The notes beneath the pieces were generated by a model that was not told the origin of the DNA, did no database searches, and worked only from the letters and a program-made list of their open reading frames with translations. Positions 53,361 to 63,814 of a DNA stretch of 64,000 nucleotides are shown piece by piece. The DNA is from Pontibacter sp. G13 (GTDB lineage: Bacteria > Bacteroidota > Bacteroidia > J057): NCBI RefSeq assembly GCF_031851795.1, contig NZ_CP134696.1:1969001-2033000 (forward strand), in the 5' to 3' direction. Made by a program: the position numbers and the translations under genes. Within the stretch, counting starts at the first letter, position 1. Every line of letters begins with the position of its first letter.

Positions 53361-54152
53361 ATGGCTATACCAGAAATTCGCACAGTCGAGGTGACTCGAT
53401 ACGTAACCCCACTCCGGGAAGGCGGTTCGCTCCCGGCGATCGTGGATGCCGACGACGACCTTCCCTACGTCCTAAAATTTCGCGGCGCCGGACAGGGTAA
53501 GAAGGCCCTGATCGCCGAGTTGATCGGTGGGGAATTGGCCCGGGCCATCGGGATGAAAGTACCCGAACTAGTCTTCATGAATCTCGATGATTCATTTGCC
53601 AAGACCGAGCCGGACGAGGAGATTCAGGATCTGCTCAAATTCAGTGTCGGCCTCAATCTGGGGCTTCACTATTTGTCCGGGGCGATCACCTATGATCCGA
53701 TCGTGTCTGTCGCAGACGAGATGGAGGCTTCCAAAACCGTCTTGTTGGATACGTGGATCACCAATGTGGACCGGACCTTCCGCAACACCAATATGCTCAA
53801 TTGGAATCGGGAGCTATGGCTCATCGACCACGGGGCCAGCCTGTATTTCCACCATGCATGGACCAATTGGCAAGCCAATGCGGAGAAGCTTTTCCCCCGC
53901 ATCAAGGATCATGTCCTGCTCAACCGCGCCACCCAACTGGATGCCGCACTGGAAGAGATTCAGTCCAAGATCACCAGACAGACGTTGGAAGACATTGTCG
54001 CAGCGATCCCCGAAGATTGGCTTTGGGAAGATTTCGACCCCGTCACCCCAGAAGAGCGCAGAAATGTATATGTCGAATTTTTAGATATTCGGCGGAGGAA
54101 ACTAGATTTACTGGCCAAAGAAGCGGAAGATGCAAGACAAGCAAGTATATGA
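53361..54152 (+). CDS. HipA-like kinase (HipA_2 type)
   Basis: The product has 263 residues from the ATG at 53361. An upstream in-frame start at 53265 would extend the frame toward the repeat and is not preferred. A HipA-fold kinase is readable: LPYVLKFRGAG (nucleotide Lys at 39), a helical region, then the catalytic loop WITNVDRTFRNTNML with Asp near 137, and IDHGASLYFHH (metal-binding Asp near 156). It lacks the N-terminal HipA domain and any HipB-like regulator. It overlaps the next gene by 23 nt, a pairing (HipA_2 with DUF3037) I know from other bacteria. Role unknown; protein or RNA kinase activity is inferred. Confidence 0.78.
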   Translation: MAIPEIRTVEVTRYVTPLREGGSLPAIVDADDDLPYVLKFRGAGQGKKALIAELIGGELARAIGMKVPELVFMNLDDSFAKTEPDEEIQDLLKFSVGLNLGLHYLSGAITYDPIVSVADEMEASKTVLLDTWITNVDRTFRNTNMLNWNRELWLIDHGASLYFHHAWTNWQANAEKLFPRIKDHVLLNRATQLDAALEEIQSKITRQTLEDIVAAIPEDWLWEDFDPVTPEERRNVYVEFLDIRRRKLDLLAKEAEDARQASI

Positions 54153-54513
54153 ATATTCGGTCGTGCGGGTAGTCCCCAAGGTCGAGCGCGAGGAATTCGT
54201 GAATGTGGGGGTGTTGCTGTATTGCAAGCGTCACAAGTTTCTACAGATGAAATACCAGATCGACCAGGAGCGCCTACGAGCGTTCTCTCCCGATCTCGAT
54301 CTCGACGAACTTGCTCAGTATCTCCATGCCTGGGACCTCATCTGTCAAGGAGATCCACAGGGCGGCCATATCGCCATGCTGACACCTCCCGAGCGATTCC
54401 GCTGGCTGAGTGCCACAAAAAGTACCATCCTGCAAAGCTCCAAAGTGCATCCGGGCATCTGCGACGCCCCCGAAATGACTATCGGGAAGCTGTTTGAGGA
54501 GTATGTGTTGTAG
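54130..54513 (+). CDS. DUF3037 protein, partner of the HipA-like kinase
   Basis: The product has 127 residues, starting YEYSVVRVVPKVEREEFVNV then GVLLYCKRHKFL, the DUF3037 signature. It is all cytosolic, alpha/beta in character, with conserved R/E residues and no catalytic motif I can name. It starts 23 nt before the kinase stop, so the two are translationally coupled. It ends 17 nt before the 216-bp tandem array. Confidence 0.85.
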   Translation: MQDKQVYEYSVVRVVPKVEREEFVNVGVLLYCKRHKFLQMKYQIDQERLRAFSPDLDLDELAQYLHAWDLICQGDPQGGHIAMLTPPERFRWLSATKSTILQSSKVHPGICDAPEMTIGKLFEEYVL

Positions 54514-54529
54514 TTGAGTCTCTAGCCTG

Positions 54530-56694
54530 CCGCGCGCTCTGTTTGGCGTCATACCGGACGAGCACTACCGTCCAGACCCAGCAATGAATCAATCCCAGAC
54601 CTACCAAACACCCTAAGGAGATTTCCGCGAAGATCCGGTATCTGAAAACCCCACTTTCAAGCCCTTGGATAGATGGCTGAGCTGATACCTCAGATACCGG
54701 ATAAATTCCACTACCCACACCCAGCCTCGAGAATTTTCCGGCAGGACGCGCGCTCCGTTTGGCGTCATACCGGACGAGCACTAACGTCCAGACCCAGCGA
54801 AGAATCAATCCATGACCTACCATACACCCTAAGGAGATTTCCGCGAAGATCCGGTATCTGAAAACCCCACTTTCAAGCCCTTGGATAGATGGCTGAGCTG
54901 ATACCTCAGATACCGGATAAATTCCCCTACCCACACCCAGCCTCGAGAATTTTCCGGCAGGACGCGCGCTCCGTTTGGCGTCATACCGGACGAGCACTAC
55001 CGTCCAGACCCAGCGAAGAATCAATCCCAGACCTACCATACACCCTAAAGAGATTTCCGCGAAGATCCGGTATCTGAAAACCCCACTTTCAAGCCCTTGG
55101 ATAGATGGCTGAGCTGATACCTCAGATACCGGATAAATTCCCCTACCCACACCCAGCCTCGAGAATTTTCCGGCAGGACGCGCGCTCCGTTTGGCGTCAT
55201 ACCGGACGAGCACTACCGTCCAGACCCAGCGAAGAATCAATCCCAGACCTACCATACACCCTAAAGAGATTTCCGCGAAGATCCGGTATCTGAAAACCCC
55301 ACTTTCAAGCCCTTGGATAGATGGCTGAGCAGGCACCTCAGATACCGGATAAATTCCCCAACCCACACCCAGCCTCGAGAATTTTCCGGCAGGACGCGCG
55401 CTCCGTTTGGCGTCATACCGGACGAGCACTACCGTCCAGACCCAGCGAAGAATCAATCCATGACCTACCATACACCCTAAGGAGATTTCCGCGAAGATCC
55501 GGTATCTGAAAACCCCACTTTCAAGCCCTTGGATAGATGGCTGAGCTGATACCTCAGATACCGGATAAATTCCCCTACCCACACCCAGCCTCGAGAATTT
55601 TCCGGCAGGACGCGCGCTCCGTTTGGCGTCATACCGGACGAGCACTACCGTCCAGACCCAGCGAAGAATCAATCCCAGACCTACCATACACCCTAAAGAG
55701 ATTTCCGCGAAGATCCGGTATCTGAAAACCCCACTTTCAAGCCCTTGGATAGATGGTTGAGCAGGCACCTTAGATACCGGATAAATTCCCCTACCCACAC
55801 CCAGCCTCAAGAATTTTCCGGCAGGACGCGCGCTCCGTTTGGCGTCATACCGGACGAGCACTACCGTCCAGACCCAGCGAAGAATCAATCCCAGACCTAC
55901 CATACACCCTAAAGAGATTTCCGCGAAGATCCGGTATCTGAAAACCCCACTTTCAAGCCCTTGGATAGATGGCTGAGCAGGCACCTTAGATACCGGATAA
56001 ATTCCCCTACCCACACCCAGCCTCGAGAATTTTCCGGCAGGACGCGCGCTCCGTTTGGCGTCATACCGGACGAGCACTACCGTCCAGACCCAGCGAAGAA
56101 TCAATCCCAGACCTACCATACACCCTAAAGAGATTTCCGCGAAGATCCGGTATCTGAAAACCCCACTTTCAAGCCCTTGGATAGATGGCTGAGCAGGCAC
56201 CTTAGATACCGGATAAATTCCACTACCCACACCCAGCCTCGAGAATTTTCCGGCAGGACGCGCGCTCTGTTTGGCGTCATACCGGACGAGCACTACCGTC
56301 CAGACCCAGCAATGAATCAATCCCAGACCTACAAAACACCCTAAGGAGATTTCCGCGAAGATCCGGTATCTGAAAACCCCACTTTCAAGACCTTGGATAG
56401 ATGGCTGAGCAGGCACCTTAGATACCGGATAAATTCCCCTACCCACACCCAGCCTCGAGAATTTTCCGGCAGGACGCGCGCTCTGTTTGGCGTCATACCG
56501 GACGAGCACTAACGTCCAGACCCAGCGAAGAATCAATCCATGACCTACCATACACCCTAAGGAGATTTCCGCGAAGATCCGGTATCTGAAAACCCCACTT
56601 TCAAGCCCTTGGATAGATGGCTGAGCAGGCACCTTAGATACCGGATAAATTCCCCTACCCACACCCAGCCTCGAGAATTTTCCGGCAGGACGCA
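54530..56694. repeat. Ten-copy 216-bp tandem repeat array
   Basis: The segment TTTGGCGTCATACCGGACGA recurs every 216 bp from 54542 to 56486, ten times, with only scattered substitutions between copies. Each unit carries a 13-bp inverted repeat (ATCCGGTATCTGA and TCAGATACCGGAT) and a smaller GGACG/CGTCC hairpin. Because 216 is divisible by 3, a long frame stays open on the minus strand, but it begins with TTG and differences between copies are mostly non-synonymous in it. There are no unique spacers, so it is not a CRISPR array. Confidence 0.95.
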
Positions 56695-56752
56695 AATATA
56701 TTAGATTGAATACTATTATATTAAGCTATGTATCAACCCAATACCCCAACAA

Positions 56753-57049
56753 TTGGAACACAACGCATACGTCTATATAATGACGAACGGTAATCATACC
56801 ACCTTTTACATTGGAGTTACAACTGACCTTCCTCAAAGAATCCGCCAACACCGTGAAGGCACAGGCTCCATATTTGTTCAAAAATATAAGCTTGTGAAGT
56901 TGGTTTACTTCGAGGGATTTGACCGAATAATTGATGCCATTGCCCATGAAAAAAGGATGAAGCGATGGAGGAGGGCCTGGAAGGAAAGTTTAATTGATAA
57001 GAAGAACCCAAACTGGGAAGATCTTTTTGAGGGTCTATGGTATATATAA
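56753..57049 (+). CDS. Stand-alone GIY-YIG endonuclease domain protein
   Basis: The product has 98 residues. The catalytic signature is YVYIMTNGNHTTFYIGVT (GIY-YIG motifs as VYI and YIG), followed by the conserved Arg in DLPQRIRQHR and the metal-binding Glu in HEKRMKRWRRAW. It belongs to the UPF0213/YhbQ-like group. The start appears to be TTG at 56753, because the nearby ATG at 56728 is out of frame. Base composition is clearly more AT-rich than upstream genes. It abuts the 216-bp tandem array. Confidence 0.82.
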   Translation: MEHNAYVYIMTNGNHTTFYIGVTTDLPQRIRQHREGTGSIFVQKYKLVKLVYFEGFDRIIDAIAHEKRMKRWRRAWKESLIDKKNPNWEDLFEGLWYI

Positions 57050-57202
57050 TTCCCCTAAATTACACGAGCTACAGTTCCATACATGATTATAAGCCATGCG
57101 GGAGCTTCAGGTTCATTTGCTTACTATGTTCCCGCCAAGCAAGTCTATATCAAACGATATCGAGCAGCTAAAAAGCTAGCCTTCGACACAAAAAATCATC
57201 GA

Positions 57203-57228
57203 GGGGGACCGTTTGGGTTCCCCTTTTT
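57203..57228 (+). terminator. Intrinsic terminator downstream of the GIY-YIG gene
   Basis: GGGGGACC at 57203-57210 pairs with GGTTCCCC at 57216-57223 and is followed by five T residues. It is functional for rightward transcripts. The rest of 57050-57308 has no gene I trust. Confidence 0.75.
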
Positions 57229-57308
57229 GGAGTTTCTGGCTTTTCCGCCTATCCCCTCCGAAAAGATTATTTTTGACAATCATCTTAAACCACATATTTC
57301 TCAGTAGC

Positions 57309-58940
57309 CTACTCTCCCAAGAAGTCCTGAATAATCATCGGAATTGCCGGAAGCATATTTGGCTGGATTCGAGTTTCAGCGCTAAAGCTCCCATCATCGA
57401 ACATAAGCAACCTTCCCTGTTGAAAATCTTCACCTACATACTGATAAAAGGACGCATGCTCATCTACGATCAAATTCGGAAAACCCCTATTAACTTGGTG
57501 ATTATCAAGCTTATGATCAATAACTGAAGGATTAGAACCTGAAACCACGCAAAATAATGGGTAGGAGAAATTTGTTTGATCCAATTGAATAAAATAATCC
57601 AACATTTCATCTAAACAACTTGGACACCCTAAGCCAGCAGGGATAAAGAGGACTCCAAACTTGTCTCCGGATATGCCTAAATCTTCAGAAATATAGGCAT
57701 TCCACCCACCCGGTTTTCGTTTCTGAGCATCTGTAATCGCTTTATCCCTGAAAGCTTCAGGAGAACTCTCAGAAAACTGATACTCAAACACAGAATAACT
57801 AATCTCTAGAGCGTTTTGATTGCTAGCTGATTCATTCCACATGGCAATACCTTCCGGTGTAAAGAAAACATTATGCAAATGGCCTTTAGGAATCAACCCT
57901 TCTCCCAATAAATTCATTTCTCGATCAAAAACCATGACACCAAATCTTCCTTGGGTTTTCTGGGAGGTCGAGTTGTCGGTTTTTATCGGATATTTCAAAA
58001 ACCTTACTAAATAATCTCTATAAGGATCATAATGCCATCCCAAATATTTGGGTGTGCCAGAAGGCAAAGTCCTTCTGTAAAATAATATCTGTTTACCTTC
58101 CTTGATAGCTGGAATGGTATCAAAAACTACCGATGGGGCAAAAGTTCCACGACTTATTTGGCCATTCTGATCCTTTTTCATCCAGATTGGGTGCGTATTG
58201 ATTCCATACAGAATCTCATGGTTAGGAAGCAATACGCCTGGCATACAAGCAAAGTCAAAAGGATAATATTGTCCTTTTGCTTGGGGAAGCATAACCTTAT
58301 CTAACTTCAAGCCAGAGGTAGGCTCCGATAAATCCCAAATTCCGAACCCTGACACATTCGGAGTCCCGTAGTCAGGGTCGCCCATACCTGTTCCGTATCT
58401 TTGAATGCGGAACATGACCTTACTTCTGTCTACAAAAAAGCTGTAAAATCCTTGCGAAACATACGCCTCTTCTTTTGAAGGATTCGGATTACTGGATGAA
58501 GGGAACGGAGATTTTCCCCAATCTAGGACTTGCTGGATGCTCCCAGATGAATTAATCATGATCAAGGTACTATCATGCCAATAGTCTGGATGCTTGGCAG
58601 CATTAAACAGGCAAAAAATAGAATCTTCGTTGATATACTGGAACTTCCTTAATTCATCCCGATCGTTTTGGAAAGGTCTTACAGGTATTTGCCGAAGAAT
58701 GGCTCCCGAATTCGCATCATATTCGATAATAGCATGCTGATCAGGATCATTCAGAAAAAGTCGAGGGTTTGGACCGGGGAGATACTGAACTCCAATGGGT
58801 GCCCAATATTGTTTAGGAGAAAGGTTCAACTTGATCTCTCCTGTAGCCTTAAAGGTTACCTCATTCCAATTGCCAAAATTACTGTATGATACAATAACTA
58901 AAGAAAGCAATAATCCAACAATATATAGTGTGTATCTCAT
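57309..58940 (-). CDS. Beta-propeller (DUF4221-like) protein fused to a thioredoxin-like domain
   Basis: The product has 543 residues. An N-terminal signal anchor (YTLYIVGLLLSLVIVSYS) has no lipobox Cys. Residues ~40-400 consist of repeated beta segments like the six-bladed propeller lipoproteins of Bacteroidota (LFLNDPDQHAIIEYDANSG, FTPEGIAMWNESA). The C-terminal ~120 residues look thioredoxin/TlpA-like, with FGVLFIPAGLGCPSCLDEML (CPSC at 439-442). The AT-rich codon use contrasts with nearby housekeeping genes. It follows the Cys-rich lipoprotein gene on the same strand, with a strong hairpin between them. A redox role on the partner's cysteines is an inference. Confidence 0.7.
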   Translation of the reverse strand: MRYTLYIVGLLLSLVIVSYSNFGNWNEVTFKATGEIKLNLSPKQYWAPIGVQYLPGPNPRLFLNDPDQHAIIEYDANSGAILRQIPVRPFQNDRDELRKFQYINEDSIFCLFNAAKHPDYWHDSTLIMINSSGSIQQVLDWGKSPFPSSSNPNPSKEEAYVSQGFYSFFVDRSKVMFRIQRYGTGMGDPDYGTPNVSGFGIWDLSEPTSGLKLDKVMLPQAKGQYYPFDFACMPGVLLPNHEILYGINTHPIWMKKDQNGQISRGTFAPSVVFDTIPAIKEGKQILFYRRTLPSGTPKYLGWHYDPYRDYLVRFLKYPIKTDNSTSQKTQGRFGVMVFDREMNLLGEGLIPKGHLHNVFFTPEGIAMWNESASNQNALEISYSVFEYQFSESSPEAFRDKAITDAQKRKPGGWNAYISEDLGISGDKFGVLFIPAGLGCPSCLDEMLDYFIQLDQTNFSYPLFCVVSGSNPSVIDHKLDNHQVNRGFPNLIVDEHASFYQYVGEDFQQGRLLMFDDGSFSAETRIQPNMLPAIPMIIQDFLGE

Positions 58941-58952
58941 AAAATAAATGCA

Positions 58953-58980
58953 CTCTCCAAAACCAGAAGGTTTTGGAGAG
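58953..58980 (-). terminator. Intercistronic hairpin between the Cys-rich lipoprotein and propeller genes
   Basis: CTCTCCAAAACC at 58953-58964 pairs perfectly over 12 bp with 58969-58980 around AGAA. On the minus strand a T-rich stretch follows, just before the propeller gene start at 58940. It probably acts as a leaky terminator that sets a high ratio of small lipoprotein to propeller protein. Confidence 0.7.
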
Positions 58981-58996
58981 CATAGATTAAGGGTTA

Positions 58997-59458
58997 TTAT
59001 TCACATGTAACATGTACGATAATAGTGGAGTACGAATTCGAAAAAACATAGCACTCTTCCCCAGACTGATTACATGAGACATAGCATTCACCATCCGAGG
59101 TCGTACCTTCACTATATTGCCTATCGGCTTCTTGCTTCAAAGAATGAGAAACAGGAAGTGGATTGGAGGGGTAGGTAGCGTATATCTCAGAAACTTTTCC
59201 ATTGAGATTGAAAAGATATGCTTCCCCGTATCCTTCCGAAACCACATCTGGATGCTTCAATTGGTAATCAGAAGGAACTTCGGTCAATACACCTTCTGGA
59301 TGATTTTTGAAGTGAGATAGCTTCAGAGATTCAGAGAATTCGATAGGAGTGCTCATTGACGATGCTTGAGACCCTACGACAGAATCCAGTGTGTCTTTTT
59401 CACAGCCGAAAAATGACAGAGCAGTTACAAAAACAACAATAATTCCAATTTTTCTCAT
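58997..59458 (-). CDS. Cys-rich small lipoprotein of unknown family
   Basis: The product has 153 residues. The signal ends ALSFFGC, giving a lipid-modified Cys 19. The mature part is polar, and the last 30 residues hold four cysteines (125, 129, 136, 152) in a GECYVSCNQSGEECYV pattern, suggesting disulfides. No known domain is recognised. It is the first gene of a probable two-gene unit with the propeller/thioredoxin gene. The 179 bp upstream are strongly AT-rich and probably contain the promoter. Confidence 0.7.
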   Translation of the reverse strand: MRKIGIIVVFVTALSFFGCEKDTLDSVVGSQASSMSTPIEFSESLKLSHFKNHPEGVLTEVPSDYQLKHPDVVSEGYGEAYLFNLNGKVSEIYATYPSNPLPVSHSLKQEADRQYSEGTTSDGECYVSCNQSGEECYVFSNSYSTIIVHVTCE

Positions 59459-59637
59459 GATTGAGATGTTTTAAATATTAAAATGAGCTTTAATTAATAT
59501 TTTTTCTATTAAAAAAACAAACGAATAAAAAAACTAAACTCATTACCATAGCATACCTCAATTCAAATAAAAAATTACCACAGATAACACTCATCCAAAA
59601 TGCTGGACAGCGATACGCTTTTTCATACAGTCCCCCC

Positions 59638-62076
59638 TCACCGGACCGCTCCTCTCGGTGCCATCCTACCACCAGTAGGCGGCTTGAGATCCAATGCGTG
59701 CTGCAACACATCGTGGAAGGTATCCACAAAATGGACCTGTAGGCCTTCCTTGAGATGATCGGGCAATTCGTCGAAATCACGTTGATTATCCTTGGGCAAT
59801 AGCAGCTTGGTCAGGCCGACTCGCCGCGCGGCCAGTGTCTTCTCTCGGACTCCTCCAATCGGAAGGACTTTTCCCGTCAACGTCAATTCTCCGGTCATGC
59901 CCAAATGGGGCTTTACAGGCGTGTGGGAAGCCAAGGAGTACAATGCTGTGGCAATCGTGATTCCCGCAGAAGGACCGTCTTTGGGCGTAGCGCCTGCGGG
60001 TACATGGACATGCACAAAGTGATGTTCAAAATAGTCATTGATCTCGGGGGTCTCTCCCTGCATCAAAATGGTCTGCACATAGGTATAGGCGATCTGGGCA
60101 GATTCCTGCATGACCTCACCAAGCTTTCCGGTGAGTTTGAAGCCTTGCTTGGCACGGATGCCATTGGCCTCGATGTAAAGCGTAGCTCCTCCCAAGGCGG
60201 TGTAGGCCAATCCCAACGCCACCCCCGGTATCCCCTCATCGTAAAGGGTTTCGGCCACAAATACGGGGTTCCCCAGAAACTTCACCACGGCGTCCTCATC
60301 CACCGTATTCACCGTCTCCCCTCCCCTCGCGGCTTGCAGGGTGATTTTACGGATCACCTTGCGGATTTGCTTCTCGAGATTTCGGACACCTGCCTCCCGG
60401 GCATATTGATCCACAATCTTGGAAAGTGCCCCTTCCGTGAAGACGATCTCATCGGGCTGGTATCCCGCCTCTTCGAGTTGCTTGGGTACGAGGAATTGGC
60501 GGGCGATTTCGACCTTTTCCTGCACGAGATAGCCCGGCAGGGAAATAATCTCCATACGATCCAGCAACGGCCGTGGGATAGTGTCCAGCTGATTCGCAGT
60601 GGCGACAAACAATACCTTGGACAGATCATAGGCTACATCGAGGTAATGATCCCTAAATGCGTGGTTCTGCTCCGGATCAAGCACTTCGAGCAGCGCAGAA
60701 GCGGGATCGCCTTGATAGCTAGCGCCCAATTTGTCCAGCTCATCCAACATGATGACCGGATTGGAAGTACCTGCCCGACGGATAGCAGTGATGAATTTCC
60801 CCGGCAAAGCCCCCACATAGGTACGGCGGTGCCCTTTGATTTCGGCCTCATCCTTCATTCCCCCTAGGGAGAATCGGTAGAATTTCCGCCCGAGCGCATC
60901 GGCAATGGATTTCCCGATAGACGTTTTTCCCACGCCGGGAGGCCCGACTAGGCAGATGATCGACCCAGCCAAATGCCCCCGCTTGATCAAGGTGCTCAGA
61001 AACTCCAAGATCAAATCCTTCACCTCATCGAGCCCATAGTGGCTTTCCTCCAAGATTTGGGCCGCGCGCTGAATATCGTGCTGATCCTCCGAAAAGATTC
61101 CCCAAGGAAGCTCCGACATGATGTCCAGCCAATTCCGAATGGTGTTGTACTCCGGCGATCGCGGGTCCATCGAGTTGAGTTGTTCGAGGTTGTCATCCCA
61201 TTCTTTCTGAGCCTCTTCTGTAAGCGTCTTATTTTCGATCTGGGCGGTCAGCTTTTCAGATTCGACTTGTTGCGGCTCTTTTTCCATGCCCAATTCCTTG
61301 CGAATGGCCTTGAGTTGCTCCCGGAGGAAAAACTCCTTTTCGCGCTTGGACATCTCTTGCTCGATCTGTTGCTTGATATCCTGTTGGAGCTGGGCCACTT
61401 GAATCTCCTGATTGAGCAATTTGATCAGCTTATTGGCACGGAGTTTCAGATTGAATGTCTCCAGCAGCTCTTGCGTTTCATCCGAAGAAGCCGGAAGAAT
61501 TCCTGCCACGATATCCATCATGAGCCCCGGTTTTTCATAGGTCAATTGGGGGGACATCATCCTCACCTGCTCTTGCAGAACGGGATTGAGTGCGATGAGC
61601 TCTTTGACCTGATTACCGATCGCCATGGTCAGGGCTTTGAGTTCTTGATCGATGGCTTTTTCCCCGAGACCGGATGGCGGATATTGGACACTCCAGATCA
61701 AGTTTGGCTCATGCATCAGTTCCTTTTCGAATTGGAAGCGATGAAGCCCCTGCACAAGCACCTGCATCATATCGTCTGCCAGCACATCATGCCGGAAGAT
61801 TCTCACCAACGTTCCGATGTGAGCAGGCGGCTTCGGAATCAGGTTCTGATCGTCCAGAAAGCCTTCAGGTTGGTAGACGACACCGAGATAGCCGTCAAAT
61901 TCCTCCACAGATCTTTGCACGAGATGGATCAATGGAGCATCGGTCAGCACCAATGGAAATGGCACCCCCGGGAATACCGGACGGTCGGTCGTACGGTGAA
62001 TCAACAATTGAGGTGGAAAGGCTGCTTCCTGAAGTTGGAGGCCATTTTCGGGCGTAGTGGATGGGATGTCTGGCAT
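59638..62076 (-). CDS. lon: ATP-dependent protease Lon
   Basis: The product has 812 residues from the ATG at 62076; a TTG 8 codons upstream is less likely. It has the N-terminal substrate-binding domain, coiled-coil region (IEQEMSKREKEFFLREQLKA), AAA+ module with Walker A LVGPPGVGKTSIGKSIA, Walker B VIMLDELDKLG and sensor segment PRPLLDRMEII, then the protease domain with catalytic Ser in KDGPSAGITIA and Lys in GGVREKTLAARR. It degrades misfolded and regulatory proteins in the cytosol. It is divergent from metY. Confidence 0.97.
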   Translation of the reverse strand: MPDIPSTTPENGLQLQEAAFPPQLLIHRTTDRPVFPGVPFPLVLTDAPLIHLVQRSVEEFDGYLGVVYQPEGFLDDQNLIPKPPAHIGTLVRIFRHDVLADDMMQVLVQGLHRFQFEKELMHEPNLIWSVQYPPSGLGEKAIDQELKALTMAIGNQVKELIALNPVLQEQVRMMSPQLTYEKPGLMMDIVAGILPASSDETQELLETFNLKLRANKLIKLLNQEIQVAQLQQDIKQQIEQEMSKREKEFFLREQLKAIRKELGMEKEPQQVESEKLTAQIENKTLTEEAQKEWDDNLEQLNSMDPRSPEYNTIRNWLDIMSELPWGIFSEDQHDIQRAAQILEESHYGLDEVKDLILEFLSTLIKRGHLAGSIICLVGPPGVGKTSIGKSIADALGRKFYRFSLGGMKDEAEIKGHRRTYVGALPGKFITAIRRAGTSNPVIMLDELDKLGASYQGDPASALLEVLDPEQNHAFRDHYLDVAYDLSKVLFVATANQLDTIPRPLLDRMEIISLPGYLVQEKVEIARQFLVPKQLEEAGYQPDEIVFTEGALSKIVDQYAREAGVRNLEKQIRKVIRKITLQAARGGETVNTVDEDAVVKFLGNPVFVAETLYDEGIPGVALGLAYTALGGATLYIEANGIRAKQGFKLTGKLGEVMQESAQIAYTYVQTILMQGETPEINDYFEHHFVHVHVPAGATPKDGPSAGITIATALYSLASHTPVKPHLGMTGELTLTGKVLPIGGVREKTLAARRVGLTKLLLPKDNQRDFDELPDHLKEGLQVHFVDTFHDVLQHALDLKPPTGGRMAPRGAVR

Positions 62077-62269
62077 GGATTTCAGATTGAGAATCTGCAA
62101 TGCTCAACCCGAGGCTCAATCGGAATGTTGGAGGATGTTACGAATCTGAGGTTTTCGCAGAATAGCTGCTTGAGACCGTCGAGTGGCCGATTTGCCCGAT
62201 TGGATCAAAATCTCGGATACGGAACAACATTTTCATGGAAACTTCCGATCTTATTCCATGGATTTATGA

Positions 62270-63655
<1,386 letters not shown>

Positions 63656-63675
63656 CCCATCCGCGGACATTCAGG

Positions 63676-63713
63676 AAAAACGGACACTTCCAGCGATGGG
63701 AGTGTCCGTTTTT
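63676..63713 (+). terminator. metY terminator
   Basis: AAAAACGGACACT at 63676-63688 pairs perfectly over 13 bp with 63701-63713, ending in a T-run; it could act in both directions. Confidence 0.9.
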
Positions 63714-63814
63714 CATACGATCAAATAATGAACGGACGCTCTCAAATTCCTATCTTGAAGCATCCCGCATCCCCCCCAATAGATTCGCAGCAATCACACC
63801 AACCCATCTGCTAC

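Noticed and set aside
54530-56694. CRISPR array
   Set aside because: Units of 216 bp repeat without unique spacers, and no cas genes are nearby.
54479-56695. A 738-codon open frame on the minus strand spanning the tandem array
   Set aside because: It is open only because the 216-bp unit is divisible by three and lacks stops in that frame. It starts with TTG, has no signal or known domain, and substitutions between copies mostly change the amino acid.
57083-57307. 74-codon frame after the GIY-YIG gene
   Set aside because: It runs through the terminator hairpin at 57203-57228 and has no protein-like features or conserved start context.
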